Shown piece by piece: positions 1-8,404 of a stretch of DNA of 64,000 nucleotides (its first letter is position 1; the number at the start of each line of letters is the position of its first letter). The stretch comes from Halopseudomonas sabulinigri (GTDB lineage: Bacteria; Pseudomonadota; Gammaproteobacteria; Pseudomonadales; Pseudomonadaceae). A program made the position numbers and the translations under genes. The stretch is from NCBI RefSeq assembly GCF_900105255.1, contig NZ_LT629763.1:744001-808000 (forward strand), given 5' to 3'. A model generated the notes under the pieces. It searched no databases. It was not told the DNA's origin and saw nothing but the letters and a program-made list of their open reading frames with translations.

Positions 1-542
1 TCACCCATCGACTGGCCTTCAACATGCAGGAAGGTCACATCCTTGATGCCGATAAAGCCAAGCGCAGTGGTGATGTACGGCTGTTGGTGATCCTGCGGCA
101 TACCCTGGTGGCGACCGCCACGCGAGGTCACCACAAACACCTTGCGATCGGGCGTCAGACCAACCGGGCCGGTTTCGGTGTATTTGAAGGTTCGGCCGGC
201 GCGCAGTACGTGGTCAAACCAGGCTTTCAAGGTTGAGGTAATGCCGAAGTTGTACATCGGCGAGCCAATCACCACCACGTCACTGGCAAGCAGCTCATCG
301 ACCAGTACGTTGGAGCGATCAGACGCCGCGCGCTCGGCATCGGTCTGTTGGTCTACCGGCTTCATCCAGCCGTTGAGCAAGGTTTCATCCAGATGCGGCA
401 GGGCCTGGGCAGCTAGGTCGCGAGTGACGACCTTGGCTGCAGGGTATTGAGCCTGAAGCTTGGCAACCAGGTTAGCGGTGTATTCGCGCGACAGAGAACC
501 GTTCTGGCGTGCGCTGCTTTGAATGACGAGAATCTGCTGCAT
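1..542 (-). CDS. azoR: FMN-dependent NADH-azoreductase, 3' end cut by window edge
   Basis: The minus-strand reading frame starts at ATG 542 behind a GGAGG Shine-Dalgarno and runs off the left edge without a stop, giving about 180 residues of the roughly 200 expected. The N-terminus (MQQILVIQSSAR) is the flavodoxin-like phosphate-binding loop. The motif SPMYNFGITSTLKAWFDHV is the FMN-contacting segment typical of AzoR, and GGRHQ follows near residue 146. The family reduces azo dyes and quinones with NADH through a tightly bound FMN, as a cytosolic homodimer. A LysR regulator lies nearby, a common arrangement for azoreductases, but a small secreted protein gene sits between them. The family call is firm. 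Confidence 0.93.
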   Translation of the reverse strand, partial: MQQILVIQSSARQNGSLSREYTANLVAKLQAQYPAAKVVTRDLAAQALPHLDETLLNGWMKPVDQQTDAERAASDRSNVLVDELLASDVVVIGSPMYNFGITSTLKAWFDHVLRAGRTFKYTETGPVGLTPDRKVFVVTSRGGRHQGMPQDHQQPYITTALGFIGIKDVTFLHVEGQSMG

Positions 543-646
543 GAAAAACCTCCATCGAATGCGTTGTGATGGAGGCCATATTAGACCCAACAAAAAGATA
601 TAAAAGCGCAAATATACGCTGATTATGATCGATTAAGTTGATACAT

Positions 647-967
647 TTACTTGGGTTTACAGTTCAGCGTCACCCGTACCAGGGTAATCGCGCGTTCAAA
701 CGGCTGGGTCAGCACCGTGCTTTCACCCGGCTCGAGAATGGTGCGTCGGGGGAAGGGCCGTTCCGGGCCGCTGACGAAGGTGCCCTCGCATTCTGCGGTG
801 GTGTCGCCATTGTTGCTCACGGTCACAGTGGCAACGTTGCTGACATCGTCCGAGGTAGCGGAAATGTTGAGGCCCTCTGCATTGATTTCGATCTCGATGG
901 GAAAGGATGCCAGAGCCACCGCGGGCAGCAGGCAGCTCAACAGTAAAACCGGGGGTAAGCGCGACAT
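647..967 (-). CDS. Small secreted protein of unknown function
   Basis: The start is taken at ATG 967 (MSRLPPVLLL), preceded by AAGGAG at good spacing; a longer frame to 1084 would overlap the divergent regulator. The 106-residue product has a signal peptide ending near VALA and a mature part of about 85 residues with two cysteines (TAECEG, LNCKPK), which probably form a disulfide. It resembles small Pseudomonas exported proteins that databases often mislabel 3-phosphoglycerate kinase; it has no kinase motif. The mature chain looks beta-rich, with alternating hydrophobic residues. It is divergently transcribed from the LysR gene, which may control it. Function unknown. Confidence 0.8.
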   Translation of the reverse strand: MSRLPPVLLLSCLLPAVALASFPIEIEINAEGLNISATSDDVSNVATVTVSNNGDTTAECEGTFVSGPERPFPRRTILEPGESTVLTQPFERAITLVRVTLNCKPK

Positions 968-1046
968 GCTCAAGCTCCTTGTTATTAATCGACGATCAGT
1001 ACGTAAAGCGGCAGTACCAAGTGCTGCGCCACAGGAGGCAGTATAG
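968..1046. promoter_or_regulatory. Divergent promoter region between secreted protein and LysR regulator
   Basis: This 79-bp gap must hold the promoters or leaders of both divergent genes, the arrangement usual for a LysR regulator and its target. It carries AAGGAG for the minus-strand gene and AGGAGG for the plus-strand gene. I found no clear -35/-10 pair. Confidence 0.45.
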
Positions 1047-1937
1047 ATGAAAGCACCCCGGGTCACGCTGGAACAATGGCGCACACTCCAGGCGGTTGTC
1101 GATCACGGCGGCTATGCCCAGGCAGCTGAAGCTCTGCACCGCTCGCAGTCCTCGGTCAGTTACACCATCGCGCGCATGCAGGAGCAGCTCGGCGTGCCAT
1201 TGCTGACCATAGAAGGCCGCAAGGCAGTGCTGACCGAGGCCGGTATTACGCTGCTGCGGCGCTCACGCCAGGTGGTCGAACAAGCCAGCCAACTGGAGCT
1301 ACTCGCGTACCAGATGGAGCAAGGCTGGGAAGCAGAGGTTCAGTTGGTGGTTGATGCGGCCTACCCTACCGAGCGCCTGGCGGTGGCTCTGAAAGCCTTC
1401 ATGCCACTAAGCCAGGGTTGCCGGGTGCAGTTGCGTGAAGAGGTACTTTCCGGCGTTGAGGAGTGCCTGATCAACGGCAGTGCAGACCTGGCCATCTCTG
1501 GCATCAGCATTGCCGGCTTCCTGCCGCAACAGCTCAACGCGGTAGATTTTGTCGCGGTAGCGCACCCCGATCATCCTCTGCACCAATTGCAGCGTGCCCT
1601 CACCCACGACGATCTGCAGAGTCAGCTACAGGTCGTGATCCGTGACTCCGGCCGCCGCCAACCGCGCGACTCCGGTTGGCTGGGCGCCGAGCAGCGCTGG
1701 ACGGTTGCCAGCCTCGGCACTGCCGCCAAGCTGGTCGCACGCGGGCTGGGCTTTGCGTGGCTGCCAGAACACGAAATCAGCTCAGAGATCGCTGCCGGCA
1801 GACTCAAGATACTGCCGCTGGAACAAGGCGCACGCCGTTCGCATTATCTGTTTCTGTATGCCAACCGTGAGCGACCCATGGGCCCCGCCACACGGATTCT
1901 CGCCGACCTGCTGATTGAACATTCAGTGACAGCCTGA
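1047..1937 (+). CDS. LysR-family transcriptional regulator
   Basis: A 296-residue protein of normal family length, starting at ATG 1047 behind AGGAGG. Residues 1-65 hold the winged helix-turn-helix (LEQWRTLQAVVDHGGYAQAA, then SQSSVSYTIARMQEQLGVPL). About residues 90-290 form the periplasmic-binding-protein-like effector domain. The effector is unknown. Its position, divergent from a small secreted protein and close to azoR, suggests control of one or both, with autoregulation as usual for LysR proteins; that is inference. Nothing is truncated. Confidence 0.93.
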   Translation: MKAPRVTLEQWRTLQAVVDHGGYAQAAEALHRSQSSVSYTIARMQEQLGVPLLTIEGRKAVLTEAGITLLRRSRQVVEQASQLELLAYQMEQGWEAEVQLVVDAAYPTERLAVALKAFMPLSQGCRVQLREEVLSGVEECLINGSADLAISGISIAGFLPQQLNAVDFVAVAHPDHPLHQLQRALTHDDLQSQLQVVIRDSGRRQPRDSGWLGAEQRWTVASLGTAAKLVARGLGFAWLPEHEISSEIAAGRLKILPLEQGARRSHYLFLYANRERPMGPATRILADLLIEHSVTA

Positions 1938-2004
1938 TGCCAGGCTTCTCTTCGCGGCAGCTCCGTGCCTAGAATGGGCTTTTCGGCTTTCAGGGATGCA
2001 CCGC

Positions 2005-2826
2005 ATGCCGCAGATCAGACTCAATGGCTGCCAGTTTCATTACACCGATCAAGGCAGCGGGCCCCCGCTATTGCTGTTGCATGGGCTGGGGTCGAGCGAG
2101 CGCGACTGGGAATACCAGATTCCCGCATTGACCCCGCACTACCGGGTGTTGTGTCTCGATAGCCGTGGCCACGGACAGAGCGAGAAAGGCGGCGCCGGTT
2201 ACTCGATAGCCCTGTTTGCTGCTGATTGCCTGGCATTCATCGAAGCACTGAAATTGGAAAAGCCACACATTGTCGGCCTCTCCATGGGCGGCATGATCGC
2301 CTTTCAACTGGCGGTCAACTCGCCGCAGATCCCGGCCAGCCTGACCATCGTCAACAGCGCGCCGGAGGTCATTCCACGCAAGCCAAAAGAATACTGGATG
2401 GCCGGCAAGCGGCTGTTTTTTGCCCATGTGTTGCCGATGCGCGCCATCGCTGGCGGGCTAGGCAAGTTGCTGTTCCCCAAGCCGGAGCAGCAGCATCACC
2501 GCGATACCTTTCAGGCGCGCTGGAACGAGAACCACCGCGCCAGCTATCTGGCCTCGCTGCGCGCCATTGTCGGTTGGGGCGTGAGCGCCCAGCTGGATCG
2601 CATCGCCTGCCCGGTCCTTGTCGTCAGTGCGGACCAGGATTACACGCCAGTGGAACAAAAGCGCGAGTATGTCAGTCGATTGGGCGATGCCAGACTGGAA
2701 GTCGTCGACGATTCACGGCACGCTACACCGGTTGACCAACCCGAGGCCTTCAATGCGCTGCTGCTGTCGTTTCTGCAGGAAGTGGACGCCGAACGGACCC
2801 TGACCCACGAAGTAGATCCTGCCTGA
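2005..2826 (+). CDS. Alpha/beta-fold hydrolase
   Basis: About 273 residues. ATG 2005 (MPQIRLNG) is preferred over ATG 1996 because CAGGGA lies nine bases upstream of it; the two differ by three residues. The fold is clear: an oxyanion loop LLHGLGSSERDW, a nucleophile elbow GLSMGG with Ser93, an acid in VVSADQDYTP and a catalytic His in DDSRHATP. This layout matches the esterase, lactonase and 3-oxoadipate enol-lactonase group (SRGHGQSEKG). There is no signal peptide, so it is cytosolic. The substrate cannot be read from sequence. It is followed after 24 bp by ppiA on the same strand. Confidence 0.9.
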   Translation: MPQIRLNGCQFHYTDQGSGPPLLLLHGLGSSERDWEYQIPALTPHYRVLCLDSRGHGQSEKGGAGYSIALFAADCLAFIEALKLEKPHIVGLSMGGMIAFQLAVNSPQIPASLTIVNSAPEVIPRKPKEYWMAGKRLFFAHVLPMRAIAGGLGKLLFPKPEQQHHRDTFQARWNENHRASYLASLRAIVGWGVSAQLDRIACPVLVVSADQDYTPVEQKREYVSRLGDARLEVVDDSRHATPVDQPEAFNALLLSFLQEVDAERTLTHEVDPA

Positions 2827-2850
2827 GCAGGACTCTGAATAACGGAGTAA

Positions 2851-3414
2851 ATGATGCTGAAACACCTTATTGGCGCTGCCACCCTGATGCTGCTGAGCTG
2901 CACCGCACTGGCCGACAGCCCCCGCGTGCAACTCTCGACCTCGCTCGGCGATATCGTACTGGAGCTTAACGAAGAAAAAGCCCCGATCAGCGTGGCCAAC
3001 TTTCTGCGCTATGTGGAATCCGGGCATTACGACGGTGTGATTTTTCACCGCGTCATACCCGGCTTCATGATCCAGACCGGCGGCTTTGAAGAAAATATGC
3101 GCCAGCGTGACGTCGGCAAGCCGATCAAGAACGAGGCCGACAATGGACTGGACAACAACCGCTATACCATCGCCATGGCGCGCACCGGTGTGGTCGACAG
3201 CGCCACCAGCCAGTTCTTCATCAACCTGGGCAATAACGATTTTCTGAACCACGGTGGCCGCGACTTTGGTTACGCGGTGTTCGGCAAGGTGGTCAGCGGT
3301 GAAGGCGTAGTTGAAACCATCGGTAAAGTCGCCACCACCAGCAAGGGCGGCCACTCCGATGTGCCGGTCAATCCGGTCACCATCCTCAGCGCCAAGGTAT
3401 TGGACGCGGAATAA
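2851..3414 (+). CDS. ppiA: Periplasmic peptidyl-prolyl cis-trans isomerase A (cyclophilin)
   Basis: A 187-residue protein with a signal peptide (residues 1 to about 22, ending CTALA) and a complete bacterial cyclophilin domain. Key stretches are [16 protein letters not shown] (catalytic Arg and Phe), [18 protein letters not shown] and [14 protein letters not shown]. It catalyses proline isomerisation during folding of exported proteins. Translation begins at ATG 2851 behind GGAG, with an alternative ATG three bases on. It probably shares a transcript with the hydrolase upstream. It converges with the next gene, leaving only 10 bp between stops. Confidence 0.95.
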   Translation: MMLKHLIGAATLMLLSCTALADSPRVQLSTSLGDIVLELNEEKAPISVANFLRYVESGHYDGVIFHRVIPGFMIQTGGFEENMRQRDVGKPIKNEADNGLDNNRYTIAMARTGVVDSATSQFFINLGNNDFLNHGGRDFGYAVFGKVVSGEGVVETIGKVATTSKGGHSDVPVNPVTILSAKVLDAE

Positions 3415-3424
3415 ACACGCTCGC

Positions 3425-4549
3425 TCAGGTTGCCTGCCGGAATGGCAGGTAACCTGTAGACTCCTGCTGGTAAGCCCTCACCCCGGCGCGCTCGCGCTGC
3501 AGAAACTCCGCCACCGCCTCGTGCAGCCCTGGCTGCAGTTTGTGCCAAGACTGCGTCAGTACCGGCTCAAAGCCGCGCACCAGTTTATGCTCGCCCTGCG
3601 CGCCGGCATCAAAGCGTTTCAGCCCCTCGGCAATACACCTATCCATGCCCTGGTAGAAACAGGTCTCGAAATGCAGCCGATCAAATTCCTCCAGGCAGCC
3701 CCAATAACGCCCGTAGAGCGTGTCGTCACCGACCAGAAAGAGCGCTCCGGCTACGTCCCGTCCGTCCTGCCGCGCAAACACCAGGCGCACAGCGTCGCTC
3801 AGCCCGGCTGACAGCTGGCTGAAAAAAGCGCGACTGAGATAGGGTTGCTGGCCGCGCTTGAGATAGGTCGCGGCGTAGAACGGGAAAAAACGCTCCCAGT
3901 GCGCCTCGCTTATTTCAATGCCCTGATGCCATTCAAAGGTGATGCCTTGCACCACCACCGACTGACGCTCCTTGCGAAAATTCTTGCGCTTGCGCGAACT
4001 GCACTCAGCCAGAAAGTCATCAAAGCTGCGGTAGTCACGGTTGAACCAGTGAAATTGGCAGCCCAGCCGTTGCTCCCACCCGGCCTGCTGCAACAAGGGG
4101 CTCTGCGCATCATCGTTGAACAGCAAATTGACGCCCGATACCAGGCCGCGCTCCAGGGTGTCATTCAGCGCCTGCACTATCAGCTGCTGGCTGGCCGTGC
4201 AGCGGCCCAGCAAACGCGGCCCCTGCACCGGCGAGAAGGGCACCGCGGCCAGTAGCTTGGGGTAATAGTTCTGCCCTGCTCGCTCCCAGGCCTCGGCCCA
4301 CTGCCAGTCGAACACGTACTCACCGTAGGAATGCATCTTCTGGTAGAGCGGCAAGAGTGCCTGCAGGCTACCGTCGCTGTTCTCAACGATCAGATGCGCC
4401 GGCAGCCAGCCGGTGCCTTCCCCAACCGAACCGCTGCGCTCCAGAGCGGCCAGAAAAGCATGGCGCAAAAACGGATAGCTACCAGGCAACAGAGCGTCCC
4501 ACTGGCTGGCGTCGACCTGGTCAATCTGCGTAAGCTGGCGTAGCTTCAT
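3425..4549 (-). CDS. FemAB-like / GNAT acyltransferase (DUF482 family)
   Basis: A 374-residue protein matching the family once called DUF482 and now grouped with FemAB-like GNAT-fold enzymes. Typical segments are YPFLRHAFLAALERSGSV near the N-terminus, YGEYVFDWQWAEAWERAG, the SSRKRKNFRKER basic patch, and GRYWGCLEEFDRLHFETC followed by KRFDAGAQGEHKLVRGF near the C-terminus. The biochemical role is not settled in the family; transfer of an aminoacyl or acyl group is inferred from the fold. It is read from ATG 4549, divergent from ada, with no strong Shine-Dalgarno. No signal peptide is seen. Confidence 0.82.
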   Translation of the reverse strand: MKLRQLTQIDQVDASQWDALLPGSYPFLRHAFLAALERSGSVGEGTGWLPAHLIVENSDGSLQALLPLYQKMHSYGEYVFDWQWAEAWERAGQNYYPKLLAAVPFSPVQGPRLLGRCTASQQLIVQALNDTLERGLVSGVNLLFNDDAQSPLLQQAGWEQRLGCQFHWFNRDYRSFDDFLAECSSRKRKNFRKERQSVVVQGITFEWHQGIEISEAHWERFFPFYAATYLKRGQQPYLSRAFFSQLSAGLSDAVRLVFARQDGRDVAGALFLVGDDTLYGRYWGCLEEFDRLHFETCFYQGMDRCIAEGLKRFDAGAQGEHKLVRGFEPVLTQSWHKLQPGLHEAVAEFLQRERAGVRAYQQESTGYLPFRQAT

Positions 4550-4647
4550 AAGGTGTCACATCTATAAATCGGCATAGCGCAGAGAGTGCCACAGCCCGAC
4601 GGCATTGCCGAACTGATTTACCCGCGGCACGAATTAATTCGGATTCG

Positions 4648-4656
4648 AGCGCAAGA
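4648..4656 (+). promoter_or_regulatory. Candidate Ada box upstream of ada
   Basis: The sequence AGCGCAAGA lies 63 bases before the ada start. It matches the core of the Escherichia coli ada operator (AAAGCGCAAGA). Methylated Ada binds such a box and activates its own gene, so autoregulation is plausible. The match is short and I see no convincing -35/-10 pair downstream, so this is tentative. Confidence 0.35.
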
Positions 4657-4718
4657 AATGCGATGCAGCCAAACGTAAGCGGCTGGCATGCTGTGACTTC
4701 ACTCGACCAGTTTGTGAG

Positions 4719-5831
4719 ATGAACATGAAGGCAGCAAACAACAGCAGCGCGACCAGCCCAGGGATTCCCAATCTCGCCCCTGCAGATACTGATGAGCTGC
4801 GCTGGCAGGCGGTGGTAGCGCGCTCAGCCGCAGCCGATGGTGAGTTCATCTATGCGGTGCTCAGCACCGGCGTATACTGCCGCCCAAGCTGCCCATCCCG
4901 TCAGGCGCGGCGTGACAACATGCGTTTCTTCGACAATCCGGCGGCAGCTGAACAAGCCGGTTTCCGCCCCTGCAAGCGTTGCCGCCCCACGGGTGCATCC
5001 CCTCAGGAGCACCAGCAACAGCGCATTGCCGAGCTGTGCCAGTGGATTCAGCGGACCGAGCACCTGCCAAACCTGCAGCAACTGGCCGAGCACGCGCAGC
5101 TCAGTCCCCATTATCTGCACCGTCTGTTCAAACAGACGCTGGGCATTACGCCCAAGGCCTACACCAGCGCCCTACGGCAGCAGCGCTTGCAGGCCGGCCT
5201 GAGCCAAGCCACCAGCGTTACCGAGGCCGCCTACGCTGCCGGTTTCGACTCCAGCAGCACACTCTACAACCAGGCGGCGCTCGGAATGGCACCCGCGAGC
5301 TACCGGGATGGTGGTCGTGCGCAGCAGATCACCTACGCCATCGCGCCCTGCCCGCTTGGTCAGGTGCTGGTAGCGATGAGCAGCAAGGGTATCTGCGCCG
5401 TTCTTCTGGGTGATGACCCTCAACAACTCGCTGCAGACCTGCACCAGCGTTTTCCGGCAGCGGCCTGCCTGCAACAGGACGCTGCCTTGCACGACAGCCT
5501 GAGCGCGGTGATCCAACTGATCGAGCAGCCGCACGCCGGCATCAAGCTGCCGCTCGATATTCGCGGCACCGCCTTTCAACAACGCGTCTGGCAGGCATTG
5601 CAGCGCATTCCGCCTGGTGAGACGCGCAGCTACCGCGAAGTCGCCATCAGCCTGAATGCGCCCAACGCGGTGCGCGCGGTCGCCGGCGCCTGCGCGGCCA
5701 ACCCCTTGGCCCTGCTGGTACCTTGCCACCGAGTGATACGCAGTGACGGAGCCTTGTCCGGTTATCGCTGGGGGCTGGAACGTAAACAGCAATTACTGAC
5801 GCGTGAGGCCCGGGAATCTGCTGATGCATGA
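4719..5831 (+). CDS. ada: Bifunctional Ada: methyl-responsive activator and O6-methylguanine-DNA methyltransferase
   Basis: A 370-residue three-part protein. Residues about 25-95 form the zinc-binding phosphotriester repair domain with Cys54, Cys58, Cys85 and Cys88 (GVYCRPSC, PCKRCRP); Cys54 corresponds to the methyl-accepting Cys38 of E. coli Ada. Residues about 105-195 are an AraC-type DNA-binding domain (LSPHYLHRLFKQTLGITPKAY). Residues about 205-365 are the methyltransferase with active-site LLVPCHRVI (Cys336). The protein repairs alkylated DNA and, once methylated, activates the adaptive response. ATG 4719 is used; ATG 4725 is possible. It overlaps alkA by 8 bp. Confidence 0.96.
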   Translation: MNMKAANNSSATSPGIPNLAPADTDELRWQAVVARSAAADGEFIYAVLSTGVYCRPSCPSRQARRDNMRFFDNPAAAEQAGFRPCKRCRPTGASPQEHQQQRIAELCQWIQRTEHLPNLQQLAEHAQLSPHYLHRLFKQTLGITPKAYTSALRQQRLQAGLSQATSVTEAAYAAGFDSSSTLYNQAALGMAPASYRDGGRAQQITYAIAPCPLGQVLVAMSSKGICAVLLGDDPQQLAADLHQRFPAAACLQQDAALHDSLSAVIQLIEQPHAGIKLPLDIRGTAFQQRVWQALQRIPPGETRSYREVAISLNAPNAVRAVAGACAANPLALLVPCHRVIRSDGALSGYRWGLERKQQLLTREARESADA

Positions 5832-6756
5832 CCTGAACCACGGCGTTCGCATCCGCACCACGCTAGCGCTGCCTGGCGACTTTCGCGTGGATGATGTGCA
5901 GCGCTTCTACCGCCGTGACGGCCAGCAGCTTGCTGAGCGCGTGAACGAGCGCGCTGTCTACAAGGCCCTACTGTACCGCGGCGTGCCCAGTCGCCTGGTA
6001 ATCGACTTTTCACCGCTGCCTGCCGCCCGCATCAGCCTGCACAGCGACGCGCCAGTCGAACTGACTGAAGCGGCGCTGGGCGACTGGGCAGCTCGCCTGC
6101 TGGGGCTAACCCAACCGATAGAGAGTTTCAGCCGTTGCTATGCCGAGCACCCACATCTGGGCGAACTGCTCCAGGCCAATCCGGGCTTACGCATACCGCA
6201 GGCCATCCTTCCCTTTGAAGCGGCCTGCTGGGCAGTGATCGGCCAGATGATCAGCGTTGAAGCGGCGACCTCCAATCGCCGACGATTGATCCAGACCTTT
6301 GGGGTAACCCACAGCAGCGGCCTGCTCTGTCACCCAGACGCCGCCATCCTGGCCGGGCTGGACGAGGCCCAATTGCGCTCCTGCGGTCTGTCGCGCAGCA
6401 AAGTCGCTGCATTGCAGCTATTGGCCAAGGAAACCCTGGCCGGCCAGCTGCCGCTGGAACAGACAGCAACACTGGACACAGCCGCAGCACAACGCCTGCC
6501 TGCCGACCTGCTGGCCCTGCGGGGTATTGGCCCCTGGACCGCCAGTTACATATTGCTGCGCGGCTTCGGTCTGCTGGATGGCTCGCTGCACGGCGACGTG
6601 GTGGTACGCAAACGTCTGCAACGTCTGTTGGCGCTGGAGGCCGCGCCTGATCAGCGCGAGACTGCAGCCTGGTTGGCGACTTTCAGCCCTTACCGGGCAT
6701 TGGTGGCGGCGCACCTGTGGGCCATGCCCAGCGAGCAGAAAACCACCGACTACTAA
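5824..6756 (+). CDS. alkA: DNA-3-methyladenine glycosylase II
   Basis: The start is ATG 5824, overlapping the end of ada; a GTG seven codons earlier is less likely. The 310-residue protein has an AlkA_N-type beta domain (residues 1 to about 115) followed by the helix-hairpin-helix glycosylase domain. The hairpin LRGIGPWTASYILLRG near residue 232 is followed by HGDVVVRKRL, in which Asp258 sits where the catalytic aspartate of AlkA (Asp238 in E. coli) is expected. It removes 3-methyladenine and other alkylated bases. Co-translation with ada fits induction by alkylating agents. Confidence 0.95.
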   Translation: MHDLNHGVRIRTTLALPGDFRVDDVQRFYRRDGQQLAERVNERAVYKALLYRGVPSRLVIDFSPLPAARISLHSDAPVELTEAALGDWAARLLGLTQPIESFSRCYAEHPHLGELLQANPGLRIPQAILPFEAACWAVIGQMISVEAATSNRRRLIQTFGVTHSSGLLCHPDAAILAGLDEAQLRSCGLSRSKVAALQLLAKETLAGQLPLEQTATLDTAAAQRLPADLLALRGIGPWTASYILLRGFGLLDGSLHGDVVVRKRLQRLLALEAAPDQRETAAWLATFSPYRALVAAHLWAMPSEQKTTDY

Positions 6757-6773
6757 GCTGGTTGCACCTGTAA

Positions 6774-6826
6774 GGCAGCGCTCCATACTCAGAAAAGTGA
6801 TCGGGCCCAAGCGCTGCCACTTTTTT
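6774..6826 (+). terminator. Rho-independent terminator of ada-alkA
   Basis: GGCAGCGCT (6774-6782) and AGCGCTGCC (6810-6818) form a perfect 9-bp stem, followed after two bases by six T on the plus strand, 18 bp after the alkA stop. The 27-nt loop is unusually long. Confidence 0.7.
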
Positions 6827-6833
6827 ATCGGGC

Positions 6834-6859
6834 AAAAAAAACCCCACCGAAGTGGGGTT
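6834..6859 (-). terminator. Rho-independent terminator of the porin gene
   Basis: Read on the minus strand: ACCCCAC, loop TTCG, GTGGGGT, then seven T. The stable tetraloop and T-run sit just after the porin stop at 6892, back to back with the alkA terminator. Confidence 0.9.
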
Positions 6860-6891
6860 CAAATCAGGAGCAGATCTTTGTTGCTAACAGC

Positions 6892-8157
6892 TTAGAACGC
6901 GTACTGCAGACGGGCAGAGATGGCGTCGCCGCTGTCGTCTACGCCAGCACCGTTGTAAGACGGATCGCTGGTTTCAGCCATGATGTAGTCCAGCATGACC
7001 TTGACGTTGTTGTTGGCGTACCAGTTCACACCCAGGGTGTGAGTCTGTGCGTCAGTGCTGCCAAAGCCGGATTCTTCAGCTTCGATATCGTCGTAGCGGT
7101 AAACCACTTCCCAGGCACCCATGCGCGAGTTGGACGGCTTGACCGCGTCAAACTTGCCCAGCTTGTAGCCGCGCGCTTCGCCAGTGATGGTCCAGGCCAG
7201 TTGTGCGTTGTAACCGGTGGCTTCACGATCGCCGCGACCAGAACCGCTCTGAGCGTCGATGTTGACCCGCATGTATTCGCTCTGGATCGAGAAAGGACCA
7301 GCTGCGAAGGCGGCTTCCAGGCCCCAGGCAGTGTCGTTCTCGTAAGCGTCAGCCACTCCGCCGGTGTCGAAAGGACGGCCGTTGGCGTTGGCAGAAGTAT
7401 CTTCAGTAACACCGCGAACGTTCAGACGTGAACGCAGACGGCCGTCGCTGTTGTCGGTGCCGCGGTCGGCGTAATTGATACCGAAGTGCAGTACGTTGCC
7501 CGCTTCGTGCATCGGGGCGAATACGGCACGCAGGTTCATCTGAACGTCGTCCTGACCGTCTTCGTCGTTAGAGTCTTCAGGCTGATTCAGACCAGCAGAA
7601 CCGTAGAAGCTGTCAGCCAATTTGGCTTGCAGCTGGATGCCCATGCCGTTGTCACGATCGTTGACCCAGCTGGCCAGATCATAGATGGACGAGCGCTCGA
7701 TGGTGGTGATCCACTTGGAGCTGGTGGCTTTTTCCAAACCGAAATCGGGGTCAAAACGACCGACCTTGATGCTGACCGGCTTCCAGCCAGTGTAGGCAAT
7801 GGAGGCTTCATCCCAATCACCGCCGCCTGCTTCGTTGGCAAAGTTGTAGTTCAGGGTGTACTGCCAGTCAGTGAACGCGTAGCCAGACAGTTCCAGAATG
7901 GCGCGGCGGAAGTAAGCTTCGTTGGCAGCGTTGCCGTTGCGAGTGTACAGACCGTCGAAGCTGTCGTAGTCAGCTTGCAGACGACCGCCCAACTTGAAAC
8001 CGAAAGACTTGTCAGAGGCGTCGAGGGTCAGGCCACTCTTGGTGCCCAGTACCAGATCGGAACCATCGGTAGTCACGGTACCGGCTACGGCTTGCATGGA
8101 TACAGCGGCTGCCAGGGCGCTGATAGCGAATCCGGCAAGTTGCTTACGCAGTGTCAT
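6892..8157 (-). CDS. Outer-membrane porin of the OprP/OprO (phosphate-selective) family
   Basis: The start is ATG 8157 (MTLRKQLAGF) with GAGGGAAG upstream; the open frame continues 20 codons further without support. The 421-residue precursor has a signal peptide of about 26 residues ending QAVAG. The mature chain consists of short alternating beta strands (FGFKLGGRLQADYDSFDG, QYTLNYNFAN, LGVNWYANNNVKVMLDYI) and ends in the terminal Phe (ARLQYAF) recognised by the outer-membrane assembly machinery. OprP-like trimers conduct phosphate or polyphosphate; whether this copy is phosphate-selective cannot be told from sequence. A possible PhoB box lies upstream. Confidence 0.88.
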   Translation of the reverse strand: MTLRKQLAGFAISALAAAVSMQAVAGTVTTDGSDLVLGTKSGLTLDASDKSFGFKLGGRLQADYDSFDGLYTRNGNAANEAYFRRAILELSGYAFTDWQYTLNYNFANEAGGGDWDEASIAYTGWKPVSIKVGRFDPDFGLEKATSSKWITTIERSSIYDLASWVNDRDNGMGIQLQAKLADSFYGSAGLNQPEDSNDEDGQDDVQMNLRAVFAPMHEAGNVLHFGINYADRGTDNSDGRLRSRLNVRGVTEDTSANANGRPFDTGGVADAYENDTAWGLEAAFAAGPFSIQSEYMRVNIDAQSGSGRGDREATGYNAQLAWTITGEARGYKLGKFDAVKPSNSRMGAWEVVYRYDDIEAEESGFGSTDAQTHTLGVNWYANNNVKVMLDYIMAETSDPSYNGAGVDDSGDAISARLQYAF

Positions 8158-8265
8158 TGAGTCTTCCCTCATTTGTGTTTTTGCGTTGACAGTGAAACAA
8201 CACATTTGGGCCGCCATGTGGCATCAGGCCCGGTGTTGGAGGGAATCTTGGCAGCGCTATATTTC

Positions 8266-8300
8266 ATATCAGTTGCGCGAAGATGAACATTCGATGACAG
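8266..8300 (-). promoter_or_regulatory. Candidate PhoB box and -10 element for the porin
   Basis: On the minus strand CTGTCAT, four bases, then TGTTCAT (8300-8283) resembles the paired 7-bp Pho box repeats; the first repeat is perfect and the second matches at four of seven positions. TGATAT (8271-8266), 11 bases on, could be the -10. This fits an OprP-type porin but is a weak match. Confidence 0.35.
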
Positions 8301-8306
8301 AGGAAC

Positions 8307-8346
8307 TTTTTACCGCAACCTGGGCTCGCGCAGGTTGCGGTAAAAA
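8307..8346 (-). terminator. Strong hairpin after the MNIO operon
   Basis: The arms TTTTTACCGCAACCTG (8307-8322) and CAGGTTGCGGTAAAAA (8331-8346) are perfectly complementary around an 8-nt loop. The hairpin lies about 60 bp after the DUF2063 stop on the minus strand. The flanking A and T runs let it end transcription in either direction. It sits directly next to the candidate porin promoter and may insulate it. Confidence 0.8.
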
Positions 8347-8404
8347 AGAGCAGAAGAGGAATATCGCTAAATCAGTAAGATAGGAAAACAATCCAGAATT
8401 ATTG

